Shown here: positions 53,179-64,000 of the stretch, piece after piece
Layout: every line of letters begins with the position of its first letter
How positions within the stretch are numbered: the stretch's first letter is position 1
Assembly (NCBI RefSeq): GCF_037911585.1
Contig: NZ_JBAJNS010000001.1
Location: forward strand, 123,501 to 187,500
DNA from: Streptomyces sp. GSL17-111
GTDB taxonomy: Bacteria > Actinomycetota > Actinomycetes > Streptomycetales > Streptomycetaceae
Direction: 5' to 3'
Length of the DNA: 64,000 bases
The notes under the pieces: model-generated
Told to the model about the DNA's origin: nothing
What the model saw: the letters and a program-made list of their open reading frames with translations, nothing else
The model's database searches: none
Program-made: the position numbers and the translations under genes

Positions 53179-53934
53179 TCAGCCACGCTGTTCACGCAGC
53201 GCCGCCTGGACGAACGTGGCGTGCAGCCGCACCGCCAGTGTCGCCAGCTCGCGGGCCGTGGCCTCGGCGTGCTGCCGCGTCTGCGGATTGCGGTGCCGGC
53301 GCAGCGGAGCGACCACCTGCTCCACGAGGCCCGCGTCACGATCCGCCGACGCCTTCACGGCCCGCAGATGACGCGGCTGAAGCCCGAAGCGCCCGAGGTC
53401 CAGCACGAGGCGGGCGACCTCCACGGCCTCGGCCGCATAGCCGCCGTTCTCCACGGGGCCGAGCAGCCCGTAGGACTCCCACTCCGCGAGCTGCTCCTCG
53501 GTGATCTCCGAGGCGGCCAGCAGCTCGGCGCGGCCGACGCGTGCCGCCCCCGCCGTGTCGAGCGGCGCGGCCGCGCCGTCCAGGAGGTCGGGCGGCTGGG
53601 CGGGGCCCGGAAGGGCCACCTGCTCGCCGCGGTCCCGCGCGTCGAGCTGCTCGCGGATGACCTTCAGCGGCAGGTAGTGGTCGCGCTGCATCCGCAGGAC
53701 GAACGCCAGCCGCTCCACGTCCTGCGCGCTGAACTTGCGGTAGCCCGACGGTGTGCGCCGCGGCTCCACGAGCCCCTCCGACTCCAGAAACCGGATCTTG
53801 GAGACGGTGACTTCGGGGAACTCCTCCCGGAGCAGACCCAGGACCGAGCCGATGCTCATGGGGACGCGATCGGCGGGACCGCGGTCCCCGGTGGCGGCGC
53901 CCGGTGGGGCGCCGCCCGACGGTGTGTGCGGCAT
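53179..53934 (-). CDS. MerR-family regulator, FtsR-like
   Basis: A 251-residue regulator with the FtsR pattern: SIGSVLGLLREEFPEVTVSKIRFLESEGLV, then RRTPSGYRKFSAQDVERLAFVLRMQRDHYLPL. In Corynebacterium FtsR activates ftsZ. The C-terminal region (ASEITEEQLAEWESYGLL) is a second winged-helix-like unit. ATG 53934 after AGGGAAGG. 25 bp downstream of the FHA gene in one operon; corresponds to Rv1828. Confidence 0.93.
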   Translation of the reverse strand: MPHTPSGGAPPGAATGDRGPADRVPMSIGSVLGLLREEFPEVTVSKIRFLESEGLVEPRRTPSGYRKFSAQDVERLAFVLRMQRDHYLPLKVIREQLDARDRGEQVALPGPAQPPDLLDGAAAPLDTAGAARVGRAELLAASEITEEQLAEWESYGLLGPVENGGYAAEAVEVARLVLDLGRFGLQPRHLRAVKASADRDAGLVEQVVAPLRRHRNPQTRQHAEATARELATLAVRLHATFVQAALREQRG

Positions 53935-53959
53935 GAACCTTCCCTGGACGGGTCGTGCG

Positions 53960-54733
53960 TCAGACGCCTCGCTGGTGGGCGAAGAAGACCAGCCGGAACT
54001 TGCCGATCTGCACTTCGTCACCGTTGTTCAACGCAACGGAGTCGATGGGTTCCCGGTTGACGTACGTGCCGTTGAGGCTGCCGACGTCGGACGCGGTGAA
54101 ACCGCCGTCCGTGCCGCGCCGGAACTCCACGTGGCGGCGCGAGACCGTGACGTCGTCCAGGAAGATGTCGCTCTGCGGGCTGCGCCCGGCGGTCGTCACC
54201 TCGCTGTCGAGCAGGAAGCGAGCCCCGGAGTTGGGTCCGCGACGGACCACCAGCAGGGCGGATCCGACCGGCAGGGCGTCGATCGCCGCGACCGCCTCGG
54301 GCGACAGCATCGGCGTCTGACCGGTGGCCTCCGCGTCGTACGCCTCCAGGCCGGTGATCGAGATGGTCGACGTCGTCTCCGAAGGACGCTCGCCGGCCGG
54401 TGCACCGCCCTTCAGCGGCGCACCGCAGTTGGAGCAGAAGCGGCTGGACTCGGCGGCCCGGTTCCCGCACCTGGAACAGATCGGCACGCCGGACCCTCCA
54501 CCACGTGAGGCTGCTGGTGCCTGGGAACCTATGCGCGCGGCCGCGCCCTGGTCAACGGAAACCCCGCCCGGCGCCCCCGAAGTACCGCCATGCGGGGCAT
54601 CGGGGTCGGGACGGAAGAGCGGACGCTCGGCCTCACCGGCGGACGTCTGGTCCCCGGCGGCAGCGTGTCGGGGCGCGCGGTGTGCACCACCGGCGTCCTT
54701 GTGCTTGCCGAACAGCTTGGAAAGAAAACTCAC
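53960..54733 (-). CDS. FHA-domain protein, GarA/OdhI-like with N-terminal zinc ribbon
   Basis: A 257-residue cytosolic protein. A zinc ribbon uses Cys86/89 and Cys100/103 (CSRCG, CSNCG). The kinase-target motif ETTS lies at 119-122, as in GarA/OdhI, where phosphorylation by PknB/PknG-type kinases makes the FHA domain bind itself. The FHA domain (about 160-245) has AGRSPQSDI, VSRRHVEF and GSLNGTYVN. GarA/OdhI inhibits 2-oxoglutarate dehydrogenase and activates glutamate dehydrogenase. GTG follows GAGGGGAA. The N-terminal 80 residues are extra relative to GarA. Confidence 0.92.
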   Translation of the reverse strand: MSFLSKLFGKHKDAGGAHRAPRHAAAGDQTSAGEAERPLFRPDPDAPHGGTSGAPGGVSVDQGAAARIGSQAPAASRGGGSGVPICSRCGNRAAESSRFCSNCGAPLKGGAPAGERPSETTSTISITGLEAYDAEATGQTPMLSPEAVAAIDALPVGSALLVVRRGPNSGARFLLDSEVTTAGRSPQSDIFLDDVTVSRRHVEFRRGTDGGFTASDVGSLNGTYVNREPIDSVALNNGDEVQIGKFRLVFFAHQRGV

Positions 54734-54898
54734 GGGCGATTCCCCTCGCACGAAACAGACCCGCCCGCGGGGCAGGACAGACCCTTGATGCTCACACAGG
54801 CCACAGCGGACACCCGGGCAACGTCCGCGGCCAGTAAACAGTTTCCCCTACGTGACGTCGTACGGGCCCGCCGACCCCCGGAAAGGATCACCGGCACC

Positions 54899-55852
54899 TC
54901 ACTGCGACGGCGACTGAGCGTAGTCAGGTCGCTGCGCCGACCGCAAGGCGTCCACCACGACGGTGTCGGACGGGGTGATGGTGACCGACGCACCGTCGCC
55001 CTGAAGGCTCTGCACGACGCCTCCCGGGATGTTCAGCGCCGGTTCGAGATCCTGCGGCCGGCCGATGACCTCGAAGACGTAGGGCGGTGAGACCGACTGG
55101 CCGTCGATGTTCACACCGCCCTCCGCGTTGGTGAAGTACGTGTCCGCCACCACCCGGACATCGTTGATCTGCATGGCCTCCGCACCGGCGGCCCGCAGCT
55201 CCTGGATGGCGTCCAGCAACCGGTCCGCCTCGACGACGTCGGCCGGGCCACTGATCCGGACCTCGATGCCCGGACCCTGTGCGGCCACCGTACCCGCCAG
55301 GATACCGAGTTGGCGTTCACGCTCCTCGCGCTGCTGCCTGGCCTCCTCGGCCTGGTCGGAGCTGTTCTCCAACTCCGAGCGCTGTGTCTCCAGACGCTGC
55401 TTCTCGTCCTCAAGGCGCGTGGTGCGGTCGTCGAGTTCGTCGAGGATACGCACCAGGTCCTCCTGGCGCGCTCCGCGCAGGGCGCTGTCCTCGCTGGTCG
55501 AACGCACCTGGATGGCCAGGCCCAGACCCAGCACGAACAGCAGCGCGGCCGCGATGAGTTGGTTCCGATTGAGCCGGGGCGGCCAGAGGCCGGCGGCGAG
55601 CCGCTGCCGGCCGGTCATCCGGTCGTTCCCGGGCGTGTCGGGCGCCGGGGCGGTCCCGTCCCGCGTCGGCGGCGGCGCGTCCGGTCCCGGGGCCTCCGCG
55701 TCGGGAGGGCCGGTGGCGGACGCGTCATCGTCCCCCGCCGACGGTTGCAGGCGGGCGTCGGCGGCCGGGGGCCCGACCTCGCGCTTCTCCGGTCCGCCCG
55801 GTTCCGCGCGGTCCGGTTCGCGCTCCCCGTCCGGCGTCCTGTCGTCGTTCAT
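54899..55852 (-). CDS. DUF881 membrane-anchored coiled-coil protein 1
   Basis: A 317-residue protein: a polar, Asp/Glu/Pro-rich N-terminus (about 1-90), one membrane span (LIAAALLFVLGLGLAIQV), a coiled coil (TTRLEDEKQRLETQRSELEN) and a DUF881 domain (AEAMQINDVRVV, PPYVFEVIG). Type II topology is likely, with DUF881 outside. Follows sbp; a GTG at 55861 overlapping the sbp stop is an alternative start. Function unknown, often linked to cell-envelope or division genes. Confidence 0.92.
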   Translation of the reverse strand: MNDDRTPDGEREPDRAEPGGPEKREVGPPAADARLQPSAGDDDASATGPPDAEAPGPDAPPPTRDGTAPAPDTPGNDRMTGRQRLAAGLWPPRLNRNQLIAAALLFVLGLGLAIQVRSTSEDSALRGARQEDLVRILDELDDRTTRLEDEKQRLETQRSELENSSDQAEEARQQREERERQLGILAGTVAAQGPGIEVRISGPADVVEADRLLDAIQELRAAGAEAMQINDVRVVADTYFTNAEGGVNIDGQSVSPPYVFEVIGRPQDLEPALNIPGGVVQSLQGDGASVTITPSDTVVVDALRSAQRPDYAQSPSQ

Positions 55853-55857
55853 CGACC

Positions 55858-56190
55858 TCACGCCCCGAACACGTGCCGCCGGATCGCGGCGGCGTTGGAG
55901 AAGATGCGGATGCCGAGAACGACGACCACACCCGTGGACAGCTGTGCGCCCACCCCCAGCTTGTCACCGAGGAAGACGATGAGGGCGGCCACCACGACGT
56001 TCGACAGGAACGAGACGACGAAGACCTTGTCCACGAAGATGCCGTCCAGCATCGCACGCAGCCCGCCGAAGACCGCGTCGAGCGCCGCCACGACGGCGAT
56101 GGGCAGATAGGGCTCCACGGCCGTCGGTACCACGGGGCGGAGCACCAGCCCCGCCACGACTCCCACGATGAGGCCCAGTACGGCGATCAC
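55858..56190 (-). CDS. sbp: Small basic protein, DUF1290
   Basis: A 110-residue membrane protein with about three spans (IAVLGLIVGVVAGLVLRP; PIAVVAALDAVFGGLRA; VVVAALIVFLGDKLG), the DUF1290/Sbp family found beside ftsZ in Firmicutes. Function unknown. The GTG overlaps the previous stop (GTGA), coupling it to DUF881. Confidence 0.93.
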   Translation of the reverse strand: MIAVLGLIVGVVAGLVLRPVVPTAVEPYLPIAVVAALDAVFGGLRAMLDGIFVDKVFVVSFLSNVVVAALIVFLGDKLGVGAQLSTGVVVVLGIRIFSNAAAIRRHVFGA

Positions 56191-57083
56191 GAATTGCTGC
56201 CCTTTCGACTGGTGACCGGCTCGGCGGTTCTGAGGGTGAGGCTCGGCGCCGCGGGGAGCCGCAGCGCGTCCCGCACACCGAGGCTCGTCCGGATGTCGTA
56301 GTTGTCCTCCAGGATCTGGAGGTACTGGCCGTCCACGCTCGACCGGAAGCGGTCGGCCAGCTCCTGGCCCTCCCCCACCGCGAGGATGGTGTACGGCGGC
56401 ACCAGCGGCTTGTTGTCGACCAGTATGGCGTCACCCGCGGCCCGGATGGCGGACAGGGCGCTCAGCCGCTGGTCGTTGATCGAGACGGCCTCCGCACCGG
56501 AGGCCCACAGACCGTTGACCACCAACTGGAGGTCCCGGTCGCGGACGCGGCCGGTGTCGGAGAAGCCCGTGGACTCCCGGGGGCCGTCCGAGCCGCCGCC
56601 GGTGTCCTCGGCGTCGTCGACGACGAGCTCCACTCCGGGCCCCTCGACGGCGGTGGCTCCCGCGAGCAGCCCGACCAGATCCTCAGCCCCGGCGCCGTCA
56701 CCGCGAAGCGCCTCGTCCTGCATCCGCGCGACGGTCTCCCGCAGGCCACGGACCTCCTCCTGGAGGTCGTCGGCCTCCTCGGTGCCGTCCTCGACGCGGT
56801 CGATCAGCTCCTCGCGCTCCTTGGCGACCGTCGGAGCGTCGAACCGCGCCTGCGCGGCCCCCAGGGTGACGACGAGGCCGGCCAGGACCAGCCCTCCGGC
56901 CAGCCAGACCTTCCCGCGCAGTGAGCGCGGCAGGCGGGCCCGGCCCGTCTCGCCCCGGCGGGCCGCCGCTTCGGCGTAGCCGTCGTCGAGGCTGTGCTCC
57001 ATGACGTTCGTCAGCAGCGACATGGACGCGTCAGGGCGTGCAGGCCGCGACGCGGTACTCCGTTCGGGCTGCTGCTGCGACAT
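56187..57083 (-). CDS. DUF881 membrane-anchored coiled-coil protein 2
   Basis: A 298-residue protein like 54899-55852: cytosolic N-terminus with SMSLLTNVMEHSLDDGYAEAA, one span (VWLAGGLVLAGLVVTLGA), coiled coil and DUF881 (AEAVSINDQRLS, PPYTILAVG). Start uncertain: ATG 57083 or 57092, neither with a clear ribosome binding site. First gene of the DUF881-sbp-DUF881 unit. Confidence 0.9.
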   Translation of the reverse strand: MSQQQPERSTASRPARPDASMSLLTNVMEHSLDDGYAEAAARRGETGRARLPRSLRGKVWLAGGLVLAGLVVTLGAAQARFDAPTVAKEREELIDRVEDGTEEADDLQEEVRGLRETVARMQDEALRGDGAGAEDLVGLLAGATAVEGPGVELVVDDAEDTGGGSDGPRESTGFSDTGRVRDRDLQLVVNGLWASGAEAVSINDQRLSALSAIRAAGDAILVDNKPLVPPYTILAVGEGQELADRFRSSVDGQYLQILEDNYDIRTSLGVRDALRLPAAPSLTLRTAEPVTSRKGSNS

Positions 57084-57120
57084 GTGGCACATCGTCGCAC
57101 GTCGACGCCCCTACCACCGA

Positions 57121-57151
57121 ATGGGCCCTCGGGCGCGGGCCGAAGGCCCAT
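57121..57151. terminator. Hairpin after the mannose-1-phosphate gene
   Basis: 12-bp arms with one mismatch around a 7-nt loop, just past the stop at 57166 on the minus strand. Confidence 0.65.
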
Positions 57152-57165
57152 CCGGTGTGCGCGGA

Positions 57166-59661
57166 TCAGCGTCCGGCACCGTCCACCACGGCGGCCCACT
57201 CGTCGAGCAGCGCCTGCGCCGACGCGTCGTCCGGACCCTCCGCCCACAGGTGGGTGACGGCCTCGGCCGGGTCGGGCAGGACCATGACCCAGCGGCCGTC
57301 GGACTCCACGACGCGGACGCCGTCGGTGGTGTCGACGGACCGGTCGCCGGCCGCCTCGACGACGTGCCGCATGACCAGACCCTTGACGGCCCACGGCGTG
57401 GCCAGGTCCCGCCGCACGACGTGGGCCCGGGGGATGCGCGCGTCGATCTGGCTGAGCGTGAGCTGGGTGCGCGCCACGAGGCCGATGAGCCGTACGAAGG
57501 CCGCGGCACCGTCGAACACGGAGCTGAACTCCGGCACGATGAACCCGCCGCGGCCGTCGCCACCGAAGATCGTCGCGTCGTCGCGGCAGACCCGCGTGAG
57601 GTCGTCCGGGGACGTCGTCGTCCACTCCACCTGCGTGCCGTGGTAGGCGGCGACCTGTTCGGCGATGCGCGTGGTGGTCACCGGCAGGGCGACCCTGCCG
57701 CTGCGCCGCTCGGCCGCGATGAGGTCGAGCATGACGAGCAACGCCCGGTGGTCCTCGATGATGCGGCCGCGTTCGTCCACGAGCGAGATCCGCTCGCCCA
57801 CCGGGTCGAAGCGCACCCCGAAGGCGGCCCGTGCGGAGGCCACGATCTCGCCCAGCCTGACCAGGCCGGAGCGGCGCCCGTCCGTCGTCTCCGTGGGACG
57901 CGACTCGTCCATCCCCGGGTTGATCGTCAGGGCCTCCACCCCGAGCCGCCCGAGGAGGCTGGGCAGGACGAGACCCGCGCTGCCGCCCGACGCGTCGACC
58001 ACGATCTTGAGCCCGGCCTCCGCGACCCCGGAGGTGTCCGCCGTCCGCAGGAGCGCGCCCGCGTAGGAGTCGAAGACGCTGGCGGGGAAGGAGAGGTCAC
58101 CGATCTCACCGGGAAAGGCCCGACGGTACTCCTGCCGTGCGTAGACCCGGTCCAGCTTGCGCTGGCTCCCCTGGGAGAGGTCGGCGCCCCGCTCGTCGAA
58201 GAACATGATGTCCACCGAGTCGGGAACACCCGTCGTCGTCCGCACCATGATCCCGCCCGCGCTGCCTCGGGCCGTCTGCTGACGGGCCACGGGGAGGGGC
58301 ACGTTCTCCAGGTCGCGGACGTCGATCGCGCTGGCCTGGAGGGCGGAGATGATGGCCCGCTTGAGCGCCCGCGCGCCACGGGAGTGGTCGCGCGCGGTGG
58401 TGACGGTCGACCCCTTCTTCAGCGTGGTCGCATAGGCCCCCGCGAGCCGTACCGCGAGCTCGGGAGTGATCTCGACGTTGAGGATGCCGGAGACGCCCCG
58501 GGCTCCGAAGAGGTGGGCCTGCCCCCGGGACTCCCAGATGACGGACGTGTTGACGAACGCGCCGGCCTCGACCGTCTTGAACGGGTAGACCCGCACGTTG
58601 CCCTGGACGATGGACTCCTCGCCGACCAGGCACTCGTCGCCGATGACCGCACCGTCCTCGATACGGGCCGCCCGCATGACATCGGTGTTCTTGCCGATCA
58701 CGCAGCCGCGCAGGTTCGTCTGCTCGCCGATGTACACGTTGTCGTGCACCACCGCCCTGTGCAGGAAGGCACCGCTCTTGACGACGACGTTCGACCCGAT
58801 GACGGAGTGCTCGCGCACTTCGGCGCCGCTCTCCACCTTGGCGTAGTCCCCGATGTAGAGCGGGCCGCGCAGCACGGCGTCGGGGTGGACCTCCGCCCCC
58901 TCGGCCACCCACACGCCCGGGGAGATCTCGAAGCCGTCCAGATCGACCTCGACCTTGCCCTCCAGCACGTCGGCCTGGGCCTTCACATAGCTTTCGTGGG
59001 TACCGACGTCCTCCCAGTAGCCCTCGGCGACATAGCCGTAGATGGGCTTGCCCTCCTTCATGAGCTGAGGGAAGACGTCACCCGACCAGTCCACGGGGAC
59101 GTCCGGATCGACGTAGTCGAAGATCTCCGGCTCCATCACGTAGATGCCGGTGTTCACGGTGTCCGAGAAGACCTGGCCCCACGTCGGCTTCTCCAGGAAA
59201 CGCTCGACCTTGCCCTCGTCGTCCACGATCGTGATCCCGAATTCCAGCGGATTGGGCACCCGCGTCAGGCACACGGTCACGAGCGCACCGCGTTCCCGGT
59301 GAAAGTCGATGAGATCCGTCAGGTCGAAGTCGGTGAGGGCGTCTCCGGAAATCACCAGGAAGGAGTCGTCCTTGAGGGCTTCTTCGGCGTTCTTCACACT
59401 GCCCGCGGTACCGAGGGGCTTCTCCTCGTTCGCGTACGTGAGCTCCATCCCCAGCTCTTCGCCGTCCCCGAAGTAGTTCTTGACGAGGGAGGCGAGGAAC
59501 TGGACGGTCACCACGGTTTCGGTCAGACCATGACGCTTGAGCAGCCTCAGCACGTGCTCCATGATCGGCCGGTTGGCCACCGGCAGGAGCGGCTTGGGCA
59601 TACTCGCGGTCATGGGACGAAGGCGGGTGCCTTCGCCGCCGGCCATCACGACGGCCTTCAT
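57166..59661 (-). CDS. Mannose-1-phosphate guanylyltransferase/phosphomannomutase-like fusion
   Basis: An 831-residue three-part protein. Residues 1-235 are a nucleotidyltransferase ([35 protein letters not shown]). About 250-375 is a left-handed beta-helix of hexapeptide repeats. About 385-831 is a phosphoglucomutase/phosphomannomutase-like region; the usual active-site serine loop is not clearly recognisable ([16 protein letters not shown] aligns there, with Ser in DHS). It would supply GDP- or UDP-sugar for envelope glycans. ATG follows AAGGAGG. The fusion is typical of Streptomyces. Confidence 0.92.
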   Translation of the reverse strand: MKAVVMAGGEGTRLRPMTASMPKPLLPVANRPIMEHVLRLLKRHGLTETVVTVQFLASLVKNYFGDGEELGMELTYANEEKPLGTAGSVKNAEEALKDDSFLVISGDALTDFDLTDLIDFHRERGALVTVCLTRVPNPLEFGITIVDDEGKVERFLEKPTWGQVFSDTVNTGIYVMEPEIFDYVDPDVPVDWSGDVFPQLMKEGKPIYGYVAEGYWEDVGTHESYVKAQADVLEGKVEVDLDGFEISPGVWVAEGAEVHPDAVLRGPLYIGDYAKVESGAEVREHSVIGSNVVVKSGAFLHRAVVHDNVYIGEQTNLRGCVIGKNTDVMRAARIEDGAVIGDECLVGEESIVQGNVRVYPFKTVEAGAFVNTSVIWESRGQAHLFGARGVSGILNVEITPELAVRLAGAYATTLKKGSTVTTARDHSRGARALKRAIISALQASAIDVRDLENVPLPVARQQTARGSAGGIMVRTTTGVPDSVDIMFFDERGADLSQGSQRKLDRVYARQEYRRAFPGEIGDLSFPASVFDSYAGALLRTADTSGVAEAGLKIVVDASGGSAGLVLPSLLGRLGVEALTINPGMDESRPTETTDGRRSGLVRLGEIVASARAAFGVRFDPVGERISLVDERGRIIEDHRALLVMLDLIAAERRSGRVALPVTTTRIAEQVAAYHGTQVEWTTTSPDDLTRVCRDDATIFGGDGRGGFIVPEFSSVFDGAAAFVRLIGLVARTQLTLSQIDARIPRAHVVRRDLATPWAVKGLVMRHVVEAAGDRSVDTTDGVRVVESDGRWVMVLPDPAEAVTHLWAEGPDDASAQALLDEWAAVVDGAGR

Positions 59662-59769
59662 GTCGGTTGCGTCCTCCTTCAAGAGACGACGGTCCCACCG
59701 GCCGAGCCCGGACGGGGTCCCCGACTTCCGCAGGGAAGCCTGCCTCCGTGACGGTGTGGAAGGCGCGGC

Positions 59770-60378
59770 TCAGCCGGTCGCAGCGTCCGCTGTGAGAATG
59801 CGGCGGACCTGGACCACGTAGAGGGTTCCTGCCCACCAGTAGAGAGCTGTACCCCATCCGGCGAACGCCCATCCGAAAATTGCCGCGAGTGACGAAACCC
59901 ACCCACTTCCGTCGCTGAGAAGCAGCAGCGGGAAAGCGTACATGAGGTTGAACGTCGCGGCCTTGCCCAGGAAGTTCACCTGCGGCGGAGCGAATCCCCG
60001 GCGGTCGAGGAGCCACACGTTCACGAGCAGCACCAGGTCGCGGAGGAGGAGCAGCCCCGTGAGCCACAAGGGGAGGATCCCCCTCCAGGTCAGGCCGACG
60101 AGCGTGGAGAGGATGTACAGCCGGTCGGCAGCGGGGTCGAGGATCCGGCCCAGGTTGCTGATCTGGTTCCAGCGTCGGGCCAGCTTCCCGTCGAGGTAGT
60201 CGCTGACACCGCTCAGCGCCAGCACCCCGAGGGCCCAGCCGTCGCTGTTCGGCCCCCCGAACTCCGGCCAGAGGACCAGCCACAGGAAGAGCGGGACACC
60301 GGCGAGGCGGGCCATGCTCAGCATGTTGGGGATGGTGAGGACCCGGTCCGTCTGGACGCGTGTCTCCTGGACCTCCAC
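59770..60378 (-). CDS. CDP-alcohol phosphatidyltransferase
   Basis: A 202-residue inner-membrane enzyme that joins a CDP-linked lipid and an alcohol in phospholipid synthesis. The signature DGxxARx8GxxxDxxxD is intact (DYLDGKLARRWNQISNLGRILD and PAADR). Five or six spans. GTG follows GGGGAGG. It corresponds to mycobacterial PgsA2-type Rv1822 by position; the alcohol is not certain. Confidence 0.93.
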   Translation of the reverse strand: MEVQETRVQTDRVLTIPNMLSMARLAGVPLFLWLVLWPEFGGPNSDGWALGVLALSGVSDYLDGKLARRWNQISNLGRILDPAADRLYILSTLVGLTWRGILPLWLTGLLLLRDLVLLVNVWLLDRRGFAPPQVNFLGKAATFNLMYAFPLLLLSDGSGWVSSLAAIFGWAFAGWGTALYWWAGTLYVVQVRRILTADAATG

Positions 60379-60482
60379 CCGGCCTCCCCTGAGAAACGAT
60401 TCCTACCCTGCTCCCGACCTTACCGGCCTCGACAGACACACAGGACGTCGGGTGGCCACCGGCGAGCCCGTACCACGCGGAA

Positions 60483-60513
60483 AAGCCCCGTTGGACCAGG
60501 TCCAACGGGGCTT
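60483..60513 (-). terminator. rRNA operon terminator
   Basis: AAGCCCCGTTGGACC pairs with its complement around a tight loop and is followed by TTTT on the minus strand, 14 bp after the 5S end. Classic rho-independent form. Confidence 0.9.
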
Positions 60514-60526
60514 CCCCACACAATTT

Positions 60527-60645
60527 GTTCGGCGGCGTCCTACTCTCCCACACACTCCCGCATGCAGTACCATCGGCGCTGAAAGGCTTAGCTTCCGGGT
60601 TCGGAATGTAACCGGGCGTTCCCCTAACGCTATAACCACCGAAAC
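60527..60645 (-). rRNA. rrf: 5S ribosomal RNA
   Basis: On the minus strand the gene begins GTTTCGGTGGTTATAGC, passes ACATTCCGAACCCGGAAG and ends CGCCGCCGAACA, standard for actinobacterial 5S. About 119 nt; ends may be off by 1-2. Confidence 0.95.
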
Positions 60646-60726
60646 ACTATGAAACACACAACCGGAAACCCCACACCACCATTTAGCAGGGGAGCCGGCT
60701 TCGACAGTTTGCTGTCTCAGAACCTA

Positions 60727-60749
60727 CACAGTGGACGCAAGCAACTATG
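60727..60749 (-). promoter_or_regulatory. 23S processing stem, 3' side
   Basis: TGCTTGCGTCCACTGTG on the minus strand pairs over 17 bases (one G-U) with 63878-63894, closing the RNase III stem around 23S. Confidence 0.7.
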
Positions 60750-63870
<3,121 letters not shown>

Positions 63871-64000
63871 CCACAGATGCTCGCGTCCACTGTGCAGTTC
63901 TCAAACAACAACCAGCCACCCACCACCCCAAGCCAACAAGCCCGAGTTCACTGGGACCGGCACCGAGAGCAAACAGCCTTACGGCCGCACCCTCAGACAC
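63871..64000 (-). other. 16S-23S internal transcribed spacer (partial)
   Basis: The visible 130 bp contain the 5' side of the 23S processing stem (63878-63894) and a GAGAACTGC block, but no tRNA gene. The 16S gene lies beyond the window. Confidence 0.85.

Noticed and set aside
63871..64000. tRNA in the 16S-23S spacer
   Set aside because: No cloverleaf or CCA-adjacent acceptor stem is visible in the 130 bp present.

Overview
The window reads as a chromosomal segment of a Streptomyces or close relative. GC is very high, coding regions show strong third-position GC bias, GTG starts are common, starts are preceded by AGGAGG/GGAGG-type ribosome binding sites, and there is an actinobacterial 23S-5S rRNA pair. 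It has two parts: an accessory catabolic region at about 1-36.6 kb and core genome at about 36.7-64 kb.

Catabolic region. (1) 1-7.8 kb: a PuuC-like aldehyde dehydrogenase (cut by the window edge), a TetR regulator, and a homoprotocatechuate-type ring-cleavage operon (acetoacetate-decarboxylase-like gene with a frameshift, aldehyde dehydrogenase, LigB-type extradiol dioxygenase, fumarylacetoacetate-hydrolase-family enzyme). A glutamine-synthetase-like ligase diverges from it. One operator-like motif, TCGTTT-N6-AAACRA, lies upstream of the first dehydrogenase and in the divergent promoter region. (2) 7.8-15.5 kb: a peptide/nickel-type ABC transporter operon that also carries a TetR regulator, an aldehyde dehydrogenase and an NTF2-fold protein. 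(3) 15.7-24.6 kb: an O-methyltransferase, two aldo/keto reductases, an SDR, a short amidohydrolase, a zinc alcohol dehydrogenase, an HSL-type esterase and an MFS exporter. (4) 24.8-29.75 kb: a second homoprotocatechuate module built on an unrelated VOC-type dioxygenase (HpaD), with HpaE, a DapA-like aldolase and an unusual FAH-RraA fusion. (5) 30-36.6 kb: an alpha/beta hydrolase, a GntR/FCD regulator, two phosphotriesterase-family proteins (one lacking metal ligands), a second HSL esterase and a full-length amidohydrolase. An identical 14-bp sequence containing ATCGTATACGAT precedes modules 4 and 5. Together these suggest uptake of an aromatic compound, hydrolytic and redox trimming, and meta-cleavage of a dihydroxyphenylacetate-like intermediate. 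The substrate is unknown.

Core region. 36.7-46.6 kb holds a Rieske lipoprotein, a MocR regulator divergent from a PNPOx-like protein, two EamA transporters, a PhzF protein, a CPBP protease, a GCS2 ligase and small Streptomyces proteins. 46.6-60.4 kb is an ancient actinobacterial locus: gcvP with a tandem glycine riboswitch, PRC-barrel protein, DinB, MerR, DUF151, FtsR-like MerR, GarA/OdhI-like FHA protein, DUF881-Sbp-DUF881, a nucleotidyltransferase/phosphomannomutase fusion and a CDP-alcohol phosphatidyltransferase. The 5S and 23S rRNA genes (minus strand) fill the end. The 16S gene lies beyond the right edge.
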